From: Paludibacterium denitrificans
Lineage (GTDB): Bacteria; Pseudomonadota; Gammaproteobacteria; Burkholderiales; Chromobacteriaceae
Assembly: GCF_009707705.1 (NCBI RefSeq)
Contig: NZ_WLYX01000001.1
Span: 868,001-932,000, forward strand
Direction: 5' to 3'
DNA: 64,000 nt
In this document: positions 32,436-42,293 of the stretch, in pieces
How the letters are laid out: every line of letters starts with the position of its first letter
Numbering within the stretch: position 1 is the stretch's first letter
Program-made: the position numbers and the translations under genes
The notes under the pieces: generated by a model
The model's input: only the letters and a program-made list of their open reading frames with translations
Databases searched by the model: none
What the model was told of the DNA's origin: nothing

Positions 32436-32917
32436 ATGCCAAGTCTTACGCTAGATAAGACCGATTTGCGCATTCTGGCCGAGCTGCAACTGAACGGCCG
32501 CCTGACCAATGTCGAGTTGGCCGAACGGGTGGCGCTCTCCCCCTCCCCTTGCCTGCGCTTACCAAGCAGCTGGAAGAATCCGGCGTCATCCGCCAGTACG
32601 TCGCCTTGCTTGATCCGGCCAAGGTCGGGCTGGGGCTGCAAGGTTATGTGCGCGTATTGCTGGAAAAACGTGGCACCACTCACGTACAGGGCTTTATCGA
32701 TGCGGTACAGCAGTGGCCGGAAGTCATCAACTGTCTGGCCATGACGGGAGAGATGGATTATCTGCTGCAGGTTTATGTGCAGGATCTGGAACACTTCTCG
32801 CGTTTCGTCATGGATCAGCTATTGATGATTCCGGGCATTCAGGATGTCAAATCCAGCTTTGTGCTGAAAGAAATCAAACGCACCACCTCACTGCCGCTGT
32901 CGCATATCTCGGTCTAG
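32436..32917 (+). CDS. Lrp/AsnC-family transcriptional regulator (frame broken)
   Basis: About 160 residues: N-terminal helix-turn-helix (LDKTDLRILAELQLNGRLTN, then ELAERVALSPSPCLRR) and a C-terminal RAM effector domain (GYVRVLLEKRG, CLAMTGEMDYLLQV, MIPGIQDVKSSFVLKEIKRT). The break at 32560-32566 has GCTTACC where CLRRLKQL would need GCCGGC, a net -1. Likely an amino-acid-responsive regulator; the ligand is unknown. Confidence 0.9.
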
Positions 32918-32933
32918 CTCGTACGCTGACCAA

Positions 32934-32972
32934 CAAAAAAGGGCATGGCCGGGATGAACCGGTACATGCCCT
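32934..32972 (-). terminator. metF terminator
   Basis: AAGGGCATG/CATGCCCTT stem with a longer loop, followed on the minus strand by TTTTTTG. Confidence 0.75.
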
Positions 32973-32998
32973 TGTTCGTTACGTGCAGGCGCTGGCGG

Positions 32999-33835
32999 TT
33001 ACAGCCCCAGACGCTGCCACACGGTGGACACCAGCCCGGCGGCGTTAAGCGTGTAGAAATGCAGCCCCGGCGCACCGTTGGCCAGCAACCGGTCACACAG
33101 TTCCGTCACCACATCCAGGCCCAGCGCACGAATCGACGCCGTATCGTCATAGTAGGACTGCATGCGTTGGCGCAGCCAGCGCGGTACTTCCGCCCCGCAC
33201 ATGTCGGAGAAGCGGCAGAGTTGGCCGAAATTGACGATGGGCATGATGCCCGGCACGATCGGAATCTCCACGCCACGCGCGCGCACTTCATCGACAAAGC
33301 GGAAGTAAGCATCGGCGTTGAAGAAGTACTGGGTAATGGCGGAGTTGGCGCTTGCATTGGCCTTGCGCACGAAGTTGTTCAGGTCGTCCTCGGCCGATTT
33401 GGCCTGCGGGTGAAACTCCGGATAGGCCGCCACTTCGATATGGAAGTGGTCGCCATGTTCCGCCCGGATAAACTCCACCAGCTCGTTGGCATAGCGGAAT
33501 TCTCCTGCCTCAACCATGCCGGACGGAATATCGCCCCGCAGTGCCACGATGTGACGAATGCCGTGGTTACGGTATTCGTTCAGGATGGAACGAATGTTGT
33601 CGCGGGTAGAACCAATGCAGGACAGGTGCGGAGCGGCCGCATAGCCTTCATTGCGGATTTCCAGCACGGTCGCCAGAGTGCCCTCACGCGTGGTGCCGCT
33701 TACACCAAAGGTGACGGAAAAAAACTGTGGGTGAAACTGAGCCAGTTGCTGACGCGTGGTACGCAGCTTGGCCATGCCTTCTGCCGTTTTGGGCGGAAAA
33801 AACTCAAAACTGAAGGTTTTTTTCTGCTCGCTCAT
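32999..33835 (-). CDS. metF: 5,10-methylenetetrahydrofolate reductase
   Basis: FAD enzyme making 5-methyl-THF for methionine synthesis. Start at 33835 gives MSEQKKTFSFEFFPPKTAEG with the conserved EFFPPKT. Also SVTFGVSGTTREGT, HIVALRGD, YPEFHPQAKS and ITQYFFNADAYFRF. 278 residues, intact. Lies downstream of ahcY, forming a methyl-cycle cluster with metK. Confidence 0.97.
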   Translation of the reverse strand: MSEQKKTFSFEFFPPKTAEGMAKLRTTRQQLAQFHPQFFSVTFGVSGTTREGTLATVLEIRNEGYAAAPHLSCIGSTRDNIRSILNEYRNHGIRHIVALRGDIPSGMVEAGEFRYANELVEFIRAEHGDHFHIEVAAYPEFHPQAKSAEDDLNNFVRKANASANSAITQYFFNADAYFRFVDEVRARGVEIPIVPGIMPIVNFGQLCRFSDMCGAEVPRWLRQRMQSYYDDTASIRALGLDVVTELCDRLLANGAPGLHFYTLNAAGLVSTVWQRLGL

Positions 33836-33926
33836 GATCTCTCTCCCGGCCGAACACGCAAGTTGGCCGAATGTACTCCGGTGTCGCGGCTTAAGCGCCA
33901 CGGCCGCCCGGCACCAGACCGGTCAA

Positions 33927-33956
33927 AAACGGGCAGGAACTACTCCCTGCCCGTCG
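33927..33956 (-). terminator. ahcY terminator
   Basis: ACGGGCAGG/CCTGCCCGT stem followed on the minus strand by TTTTTG, 14 bases after the ahcY stop. Confidence 0.85.
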
Positions 33957-33969
33957 CACTTGCCGTGTA

Positions 33970-35369
33970 TCAATAACGGTAGTGATCCGGCTTGTACGGG
34001 CCTTCCTTGGGCACACTGATATAAGCGGCCTGTTCGTCGCTCAACTCCGTCAGGTTGGCCCCGATGCGCTTCAGGTGCAGGCGAGCCACCTTTTCATCCA
34101 GATGCTTCGGCAACACATAAACCTGCTTGCCATACTGGCTGCCATTGGCAAAGATTTCGATCTGTGCCAACACCGGTTGGTAAAGGAGTTGGACATCACA
34201 AAGCTGGGGTGCCCCGTGGCGCAGCCCAGATTGACCAGACGGCCTTCGGCCAACAGGATGATGCGCTTGCCATCCGGGAAGATGATGTGATCGACCTGCG
34301 GCTTGATGTTTTCCCACTGATACTGACGCAAGCTGGCGACTTCGATTTCGCTATCAAAGTGACCGATGTTGCAGACAATTGCATTGTTGCGCATGCGCAC
34401 CATGTGCTCATGGGTGATGACCGAGACGTTACCGGTGGTGGTCACAAAGATGTCCGCCTGATCGCACACATCGTCCATGCGTACCACGCGGTAGCCTTCC
34501 ATCGCTGCTTGCAGCGCACAGATCGGATCAACTTCCGTCACCCATACCGTGGCACCCAGGCCACGCAGGCTTTGCGCGCAGCCCTTGCCCACGTCGCCAT
34601 AACCCAGCACCACGGCTACCTTGCCAGCCACCATCACATCAGTAGCGCGCTTGATACCATCTACCAGCGATTCGCGGCAGCCGTACAGGTTGTCGAACTT
34701 AGACTTGGTGACCGAATCATTGACATTGAACGCCGGGAACGGCAAATGGCCATCTTTTTGCAGCTGGTACAGGCGATGCACGCCGGTAGTGGTTTCTTCC
34801 GTCACGCCCTTGATGTGCTGCAGACGCTTGGAATACCAGTGCGGGTCGATCTCGAGGTGACGCGCAATGGCGGCAAACAGCGCGGTTTCTTCCTCGTTGG
34901 ACGGATGGCTGATCACGCCGGGATCATTTTCAGCCTTGCTACCCAGCATCAGCAGCAAGGTGGCATCGCCGCCATCGTCCAGAATCATGTTGGCAGGCTG
35001 GTTTTCCGGCCATTCGAAGATTTTGTGCGAGAACTCCCAGTATTCATCCAGACTTTCACCCTTGAAGGCAAAAACCGGAATATTGCTGGCAGCAATTGCC
35101 GCAGCAGCATGATCTTGTGTCGAGAAAATATTGCAGGAGGCCCAGCGTACATCCGCGCCCAGCGCTACCAGCGTTTCGATCAGCACGCCGGTCTGGATGG
35201 TCATGTGCAGGCTACCGGCGATACGGGCACCACGCAGCGGTTGCTGATGCTGGTACTCTTCGCGCAGCGCCATCAGGCCCGGCATTTCGGTTTCGGCAAT
35301 CGCCAGTTCTTTGCGGCCCCAAGCGGCCGGGTTAATGTCGGCAACGTGGTAATCGTTGAATTCAGCCAT
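33970..35369 (-). CDS. ahcY: S-adenosylhomocysteine hydrolase (frame broken)
   Basis: NAD-dependent hydrolysis of SAH to adenosine and homocysteine. Begins [20 protein letters not shown], with [15 protein letters not shown], the NAD-binding [29 protein letters not shown] and the C-terminal ending KPDHYRY. One break near 34173, where Thr-Asn-Leu-Val needs CCTGG but CCGG is read. Preceded by an SAH riboswitch, the known control of this gene in betaproteobacteria. Confidence 0.96.
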
Positions 35370-35442
35370 CGTGAGATATCCTTGCACGAGGCCGGGAGGG
35401 ACGCGGCTCACCCGTCATCCCGTGCCCGGCACGGTGTTGAGT

Positions 35443-35515
35443 CAGGTGAGCGCGGTTCTTGACAGGATAGTCAGTCAGTCCGAGCCCGGGGTAAAACCTT
35501 GCAGCGCTCCTCGGA
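35443..35515 (-). promoter_or_regulatory. SAH riboswitch upstream of ahcY
   Basis: The leader reads CGAGGAGCGCTGCAAGG, then CCCGGGCTCGG, then AACCGCGCTCACCTG, the conserved blocks of the S-adenosylhomocysteine riboswitch in order and spacing. SAH binding would switch on ahcY. A G/C-rich stem between it and the start codon could be the expression platform. Confidence 0.88.
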
Positions 35516-35614
35516 TATGGCGGCGATTATAACCGTGCTTGCCGCCACCTGTCGCCTATCAGACCATGGCAAAGGCACGGCGTGTCAGATTTTCCCTGCA
35601 AAAAGCCAGAGACA

Positions 35615-35640
35615 AAAAAACCGGAGCCAAGGCTCCGGTT
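35615..35640 (-). terminator. metK terminator
   Basis: AACCGGAGCC/GGCTCCGGTT stem with a T-run on the minus strand, downstream of metK. Confidence 0.88.
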
Positions 35641-35670
35641 TGCTGTGACGGCTCATCGCCAGTGCCGCGC

Positions 35671-36836
35671 TTACAAGCGGAGGCGCGCAAGGCTTCCACC
35701 TTGTCGGTACGTTCCCAGCTAAATTCCGGCTCTTCCCGGCCAAAGTGGCCATAGGCGGCGGTTTTGGAGTAGATCGGGCGCAGCAGATCCAGCATCTGGA
35801 TAATGCCTTTCGGACGCAGGTCGAAATGCTGACGTACCAGTTCGACGATCTGTTCGTTCGGGATCACATTGGTGCCAAAAGTATCCACCGAAATCGACGT
35901 CGGCTGCGAGACACCGATGGCGTAAGAAACCTGAATCTGGCACTGACGCGCCAACCCGGCCGCCACAATGTTCTTGGCCACATAACGGCCAGCATATGCG
36001 GCAGAGCGGTCCACCTTGGACGGGTCTTTACCGGAGAAGGCACCACCGCCATGCGGTGCGGCACCACCGTAGGTATCGACAATGATCTTGCGCCCGGTCA
36101 ACCCGCAGTCGCCCATCGGGCCGCCAATCACAAAACGTCCGGTCGGGTTGATCAGATATTTGGTTTCAGCCGTCAGCATTTCCGGCGGCAGCACCGGTTT
36201 GATGATGTCTTCGATCACCGCTTCGGTCAGGGTGGCGTGATCAATTTCCGGGCTATGCTGGGTGGACAACACCACGGTATCGATGCGCTTGGGCAGACCG
36301 GTTTCGCCATCGTAGACGCAGGTAATCTGGCTCTTGGCATCCGGGCGCAGCCACGGCAAGCGGCCGTCTTTGCGCAACTCTGCCTGACGCTGCACCAGAC
36401 GGTGCGAGTAGTAAATCGGGAACGGCATCAGCGTCGGCGTTTCATCGCAGGCATAGCCAAACATCAAGCCTTGGTCACCTGCCCCCTGATCCAGATCGAC
36501 GCCTTCACCTTCATTCACCCCTTGGGCAATATCCGGCGACTGGCGGTCATAGCACATCATCACGGCGCAGCCATGATAATCAAAGCCCAGCTCGGAGTTG
36601 TCGTAGCCGATACGCTTGATGGTATCACGCGCAACCTTGATGTAATCGATGTTGGCCGAAGTGGTAATTTCCCCCGCCAGCACCACCAGCCCGGTGTTGA
36701 CCAGTGTTTCGGCGGCAACACGAGCGTGCTTGTCTTCACGCAGAATGGCGTCGAGGACGGCATCGGAAATCTGGTCTGCCACTTTGTCCGGATGGCCTTC
36801 CGACACCGATTCCGATGTAAACAGATATTCGCTCAT
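35671..36836 (-). CDS. metK: S-adenosylmethionine synthetase (3' end garbled)
   Basis: Makes SAM from methionine and ATP. Begins [20 protein letters not shown]; also [48 protein letters not shown]. The C-terminus should read EALRASAGL-stop; instead four bases are missing at the required GCCGGC near 35678, so the written frame runs on to 35559. I place the true stop at 35671-35673, giving the usual length of about 389 residues. Divergent from the acyltransferase genes by only 74 bp. Confidence 0.95.
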
Positions 36837-36910
36837 TTCTTGTTCATTCCAGAATAATGCAAATCAGTGTAATGATAAAATAAGCCGCTTTAGATCACGA
36901 TGGATCTTAC

Positions 36911-37800
36911 ATGTCCACGCTAGTCCACTTTTTATTGTCGCTGCTGGCACGTCTGCCATTGCCATGGCTGCAGCAGCTGGGCGCGGTGCTCGGGCGGCTC
37001 ACCTACCATGTGTCTCCCCGCTTTGCGGCAAGACTCAAGGAAAATCTTGGGTCAAGTAAAATCTGTGGAAACTATCAGGTTTTTCACGACCTCGTCAAAC
37101 AAAGCGCGGCCGAAACCGGTAAAGGCGCGCTGGAACTGGCCATTGCCTGGTGTCGCGAACCGGAAGACATTGCCGCCATGGTAAAAGCCTGCCATGGCTG
37201 GGAACATGTCGAACGCGCACTGTCGCTGGGGCACGGCATCATCTTCGTCACCCCGCATCTGGGTAGCTATGATATCGCCGGGCGTTATATCAGTTCACGC
37301 CTGCCCTTCCCGCTCACCGCCATGTATCGCCCACCCAAACTGCGCTGGCTGGAACCCGTGATGCAAGCCGGGCGTGCACGTGGCAAGGGCAAGACTGCTC
37401 CGGCCTCTGCCGCCGGAGTCCGTGTGCTGATGAAGGCGCTCAAATCCGGCGAGGCGACCATTATCCTCCCAGATCAGGTTCCGGGAAACGGTGAAGGCGT
37501 CTGGGCGCCCTTTTTCGGCCAACCTGCCTACACCATGACGCTGGTACCGCGACTGGCACAAGTCAGCAACGTCGATATTCTGCTGTTTGTAGGCGAGCGT
37601 TTGCCTGCCAGGGCTTTGTGGTGCATATTGATACCATGCCCAGCCCGTTTACCAGCGACAAGGAACACGATGCCACCCTGCTCAACCAGGCCGTCGAGCA
37701 ACTGATTCGTCGTTTCCCGGCGCAATACCTGTGGAGCTACAACCGTTATAAATGTCCAGCCGGGGTCAGTCGGCCGGGCGAAGACCAAGGACACTCATGA
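36911..37800 (+). CDS. LpxL/HtrB-family lipid A acyltransferase, first copy (frame broken)
   Basis: Inner-membrane-associated late acyltransferase of lipid A. The catalytic HX4D motif is seen as HLGSYD near residue 117, followed by the family blocks TAMYRPPKL, RGKGKT and PDQVPGNGEG. One break near 37605, where Leu-Pro-Gly-Gln (adjacent CCTGG and CCAGG) has lost a base. The stop overlaps the start of the second copy (ATGA). Which acyl position it serves cannot be told. Confidence 0.9.
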
Positions 37801-38663
37801 AATTTGCCTTCTTGCTACTCTGGCTGATCCGCCTGCTGCCGATGTCGATCATCGGTGGGCTGGCACGTGCGCTGGGCTACATCGCCTACGCCGTGGCGAA
37901 AGAACGCCGCCGCGTCGGGCTGATTAACCTGCAACTGTGTTTTCCAGAATTGCCTTCAGCGGAGCGCCGCCGCCTGATTCGCAACAACTTTGTTTACATG
38001 ATGCGGCTGGTTTTGGAATACGGCGTGGTGTGGTGGAGTCGGCCGGAACGCTTGAAAAAGCTGGTGACCATCAAGAACCTGCACTATGTCACCGACCTGC
38101 GTGCGCAAGGACAAGATGTCATCTTGTTCTACCCGCATTTTGTCGGCTTTGAGATGTGCGTGTATGCGCTCAACCAGTACATTCCACTGGTCAGCGTCTA
38201 TTCCCATCAGAAGAATGCTGTCATGGATCAGCAGATCTATACAGGCCGCCAGCGTTTCAACAATTGTTATATCGTCTCCCGCCGGGAAGGATTACGCCCC
38301 ATCATCAAGGCCATGCGCAAGGATCATGCCCCGTTCCTTTACCTGCCGGATCAGGACTTCGGTACCCGTGATTCAGTCTTCGTCAAATTCTTTGGCAACG
38401 ACGCCGCTACCATTACCGGCCTGTCCCGCATCAGCAAGCTGGCCCGGGCCAAGGTAGTACCCACCATTGCCCGTCGGGTGGGCAACCGCTTTGAACTGGA
38501 GTTCTACCCCCCTTGGGACAACTATCCCACGGAAGATGCGATGGCCGATACCCAGTGCATGAACGACTTTTTGGAAGAACGCATACGGGAAATTCCCGAT
38601 CAATACTTCTGGCTGCATAAACGCTTCAAGAGTCGGCCGGATGGGCAAGCCAAAGTGTACTAA
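37797..38663 (+). CDS. LpxL/HtrB-family lipid A acyltransferase, second copy
   Basis: 288 residues, intact. Start ATG 37797 overlaps the stop of the upstream paralogue. N-terminal hydrophobic segment (FLLLWLIRLLPMSIIGGLAR), an HX4E-type motif HFVGFE in place of HX4D, and PDQDFG in the substrate region. The two coupled paralogues probably add the two secondary acyl chains of lipid A; this is inferred from family and context. Confidence 0.92.
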   Translation: MKFAFLLLWLIRLLPMSIIGGLARALGYIAYAVAKERRRVGLINLQLCFPELPSAERRRLIRNNFVYMMRLVLEYGVVWWSRPERLKKLVTIKNLHYVTDLRAQGQDVILFYPHFVGFEMCVYALNQYIPLVSVYSHQKNAVMDQQIYTGRQRFNNCYIVSRREGLRPIIKAMRKDHAPFLYLPDQDFGTRDSVFVKFFGNDAATITGLSRISKLARAKVVPTIARRVGNRFELEFYPPWDNYPTEDAMADTQCMNDFLEERIREIPDQYFWLHKRFKSRPDGQAKVY

Positions 38664-38923
38664 TACGCCGAGCGATAGCATGGCCAAGACGGAAGTCCCT
38701 CGGCCATGCTCTGCACTACCAAGGCAGCACTTCACTCCACGCTCCCGAAGCAACCATTCCGGACCATCTCATCAAGCGATGTTCTGACAGCGCACAGCCT
38801 TAACGGGTTGACTTGCGCACACGCCACCGGCGCAACGAGAGATGTTCAAGCGCAAGTGATGCCGTACGACGTGGAACCAGCTAGGCAACAAGGCAATCCA
38901 TCCATACATGACACGCAAAAGAA
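38664..38923. other. Intergenic region between converging units
   Basis: 260 bases between the second acyltransferase gene and the DUF2818 terminator. Nothing recognised. Confidence 0.5.
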
Positions 38924-38952
38924 AAAGCCCGGTTAGCGTCCGGGCTTTTTTA
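38924..38952. terminator. Terminator of the nuo operon
   Basis: AGCCCGG/CCGGGCT stem with A-run on the left and T-run on the right, usable on both strands. About 25 bp beyond the DUF2818 stop. Confidence 0.85.
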
Positions 38953-38977
38953 TTGCTATCGAGCATCAGCGCTACTG

Positions 38978-39274
38978 TCAGCTGGTGCGCTTTTTCCAGA
39001 AATAGCGAAACACAAATCCGGGAAAAGCAAACACCAGAAACAATGCAAAGGTTGCTACATAGAACTGCCAGTGCTGCGGCTGAACCGGCATCTGCTGGGC
39101 TTCCAGCACACGAGCCAGCAGCCCAACGGCTACGAACAGCACCAGCAACTCGAAGAAGCGCCAACCAAAATGCTTGTTCTTGAGCCGAATCACTCCCACC
39201 AGCCGCTGGCTGACAAACGGCCAGTTAGCGGCAAGAATGGCAACGAACAGCAAAGTGGTAACGCTGGCTTGCAT
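38978..39274 (-). CDS. DUF2818 membrane protein, last gene of the nuo operon
   Basis: 98 residues with about three hydrophobic segments (TTLLFVAILAANWPFVS; LLVLFVAVGLLARVL; FALFLVFAFPGFVFRYF). This family lies directly after nuoN in betaproteobacteria, so a role in complex I assembly or stability is plausible but unproven. Intact, 9 bp after nuoN. Confidence 0.88.
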   Translation of the reverse strand: MQASVTTLLFVAILAANWPFVSQRLVGVIRLKNKHFGWRFFELLVLFVAVGLLARVLEAQQMPVQPQHWQFYVATFALFLVFAFPGFVFRYFWKKRTS

Positions 39275-39283
39275 GATGCTTCC

Positions 39284-40736
39284 TTAGAGTGACGTGAGCG
39301 ATTGTTTCATCGCTTCGACACACAATGCCACCAGACGTTCCGGCACAACACCCAGCACCAACAAGGCCAGCGCGTTCACGGACAATACCAGCTTCATGTC
39401 AGCACGCACGACGATCTCGCTGTTGTCCTGAACATCGTCAAAGTAAATGTGTTTAACGACACGCAGGTAGTAGAAGGCACCAATCAGCGACATCATGACC
39501 GAAACTACAGCCAACCAGTACAGGTGAATATCCACGACCGACTTGATCACGGCAAACTTGGCATAGAAGCCAGCCAACGGCGGAATACCGGCCATGGAGA
39601 ACATCGACAGCAGCATCAGGAAAGCATACCAGCTGTTGCGCGAGTTCAGGCCCTTCAGATCTTCCAGTTTTTCGCAGTCAAAACCGGCACGCGACAGCGC
39701 CAGCAGAATACCAAAGCTGACCATCGACATCAGGACATACACAATCGCGTAGAACAGCGCAGACGAGTAGCCATCCGGAGTCCCTGCGACGACGCCCAGC
39801 AGCAAGAAACCCATGTGGGAAATGGTGGAATAACCCAGCATGCGTTTGATGTTGGTCTGAGCAATGGCTGTGATGTTACCCAGAGCCATCGACAGTACGG
39901 CAACAATGGCCAGCATGCTCTGCCAATCAGCGATCAGGCCGTTCAAGCCCTGAACCAGGATACGGATCACAAACACGAAAGCAGCCAGTTTCGGTGCTGC
40001 ACCTACCATCAGGGTCACCGCCGTCGGCGCGCCTTGGTAAACATCCGGTACCCACATGTGGAACGGCACGCCGCCCAGCTTGAAGCACAGACCAGCAACC
40101 ACAAACACCAGACCAAACACCAGCAGCAACTCGTTGGCCGAATGCATCTTCACGGCTTTGGCTACCGTCGCGATATCCAGCGAACCGGTCGCACCGTAGA
40201 TCATGGAAATACCGTAGAGCAACAGACCCGAAGCCAGCGCACCCAGCACAAAATACTTCATGGCCGATTCGGTGGCACTCACCGAATCACGCTGTAGTGC
40301 AATCAGCGAGTACAGCGACAGTGACAACAGTTCCAGGCCCATATACAGCGACAGGAAATGGGACGAGGACACCATCAGGTTCATGCCCAGCAGCGCAAAC
40401 AAGGCCATGGTGAAGTATTCACCTTTGAACATGCCTCGGTTTTCGATGTATTGCCGGGAATAAACCAACACCACACCCGTTGCCACATACATGGCAATCT
40501 TTACCAGACTCGACAGCGGATCGCTGACAAACATACCGGAGAACGTATGCTCGGCATACGGCGTGAAGGTCGCAACCTGCAAAACCGTACAACCTGCCAA
40601 GGTCAACATGGTCAAACCGTAGGTCACACCACGCTTGGCATCCGATATGAAAAGATCGAGCATGAGGATGACCAGCACCGCCAAGACCATGAAGATCTCG
40701 GGCAAGGCGCATCAGATTTAAATCAGCCCAATTCAT
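39284..40736 (-). CDS. nuoN: NADH-quinone oxidoreductase subunit N (frame broken)
   Basis: Antiporter-like membrane subunit of complex I. Start ATG 40736 (MNWADLNLMPALPEIFMVLA after repair). About 14 hydrophobic helices, with AYSTISHMGF-like GYSTISHMGFLLLG and KLGGVPFHMWVPDVYQGAPT. The break near 40711 has GCGC where Met-Pro-Ala-Leu needs GCCGGC, a net -2. Uptake-like 10-mer at 40133. Confidence 0.94.
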
Positions 40737-40754
40737 TATGTTTTCCTTCTGGCC

Positions 40755-42250
40755 TTACAGCTTGGTTTGCGCAACATGCGCAATCAGGTCATTGACGGAC
40801 AAGTGCATCTTTTCGACGAAAGCCTGCGGATACAAGCCCATGCCCAGCACGGCAACCGCAAGAATCACTAACAACAGGAATTCACGCTTGTTGACGTCTT
40901 TCATCTCGGCCACATGAGCATTGCCCACATCACCAAAGATCACCCGCTTGTACATCCAGAGGGTATAAGCCGCACCAAAGATCAGGGTGGAGGCAGCCAG
41001 TACCGCATACCAGAAATTAACCTGAACCGAACCCATGATGACCATGAACTCGCCGACAAAACCGGAGGTTGCAGGCAAACCGGAGTTAGCCATGGCAAAC
41101 AGCATCATGAAGGCGGCAAAGATCGGCATCTTGTTAGCCACGCCACCATAGTCGGCGATATTCCGCGTGTGCAAACGGTCATACATCACACCGATACAAA
41201 AGAACATGGCGGCAGAAACAAAACCATGGGACACCATCTGTACCAGAGCACCTTCAACCGCCCACTGATTCAGGTGTGAGCCTACAAACATGAACATGCC
41301 CAAGGTGACGAAACCCATATGGGAAATAGACGAGTACGCCACCAGTTTTTTCATGTCGGTCTGCACCAGAGCCACCAGACCAATGTAAACCACAGCCACC
41401 AACGACAGCGCCACCATGATCCAGGGACAGCTCACGGGCGGCATCCGGCAGAATCGGCAGAGCAAACCGCAGGAAACCGTAAGCACCAATTTTCAGGGTG
41501 ATCGCCGCCAATACCATGGAACCACCGGTCGGTGCTTCCACGTGGGCATCCGGCAACCGGTGTGAACCGGCCACATCGGCACCTTGACGGCAAACGACAG
41601 GAAGAAGGCGATAAACAACAGAATCTGGGTCGTCAGCGCGATCTTAGGAATGTTGTGGAACGCCTGAATATCGAAAGTGTTGCCAGCCGGGAAATACAGA
41701 TACATCAAGGCAACCAGCATCAGCAACGAACCGAGCAGGGTGTACAGGAAGAACTTGACCGACGCATAGACGCGACGCGGCCCCCCCAGACACCGATGAT
41801 CAGGTACATCGGGATCAGCATGCCTTCGAAGAACACATAGAACAGGATGGCATCCAGTGCAGCAAAGGCACCGTTGATCAGACCAGACATGATCAGGAAC
41901 GCTGCCATGTACTGAGACACGCGCTTCTTGATCACTTCCCAACCAGCCACCACTACCAGCAAAGTGGTAAAGCTGTTGAGCACCACAAACAGCATAGAGA
42001 TGCCATCAACACCCAAATGGTAGTTAATGCCCAACGCAGCAATCCACGGCTTCATCTCGCCAAACTGCATGCCACCGTTCAGGTTATCGAACCCGGTAAA
42101 CAACGGTATGGACAACAGGAAACCGGCCAGTGAGCCAGCCAGTGCCAACCAGCGTGCCAGAGGTGCACGCTGGTCACCTCCGGTGGCCAACACTAGCAAC
42201 CCGGCCACGATAGGGGTCCAGATCACCAGACTTAACAGATTTGTGAACAT
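40755..42250 (-). CDS. nuoM: NADH-quinone oxidoreductase subunit M (frame broken)
   Basis: Antiporter-like subunit of complex I. Start ATG 42250 ([19 protein letters not shown]); a TTG two codons upstream is less likely. Motifs: [50 protein letters not shown]. Breaks: G homopolymer near 41780 ([11 protein letters not shown]), near 41562 (HTWLPDAH, CCTGG read as CCGG) and near 41425 (SPWIM, another CCTGG). Confidence 0.94.
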
Positions 42251-42293
42251 AGTCAAAACCTAAGTTGTTATTCCAATTCCAGAGCTCTGGAGG

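Noticed and set aside
32945..36857. Long rightward ORFs opposite metF, ahcY and metK
   Set aside because: Pure antisense shadows of highly conserved genes, created by codon bias at the third position.
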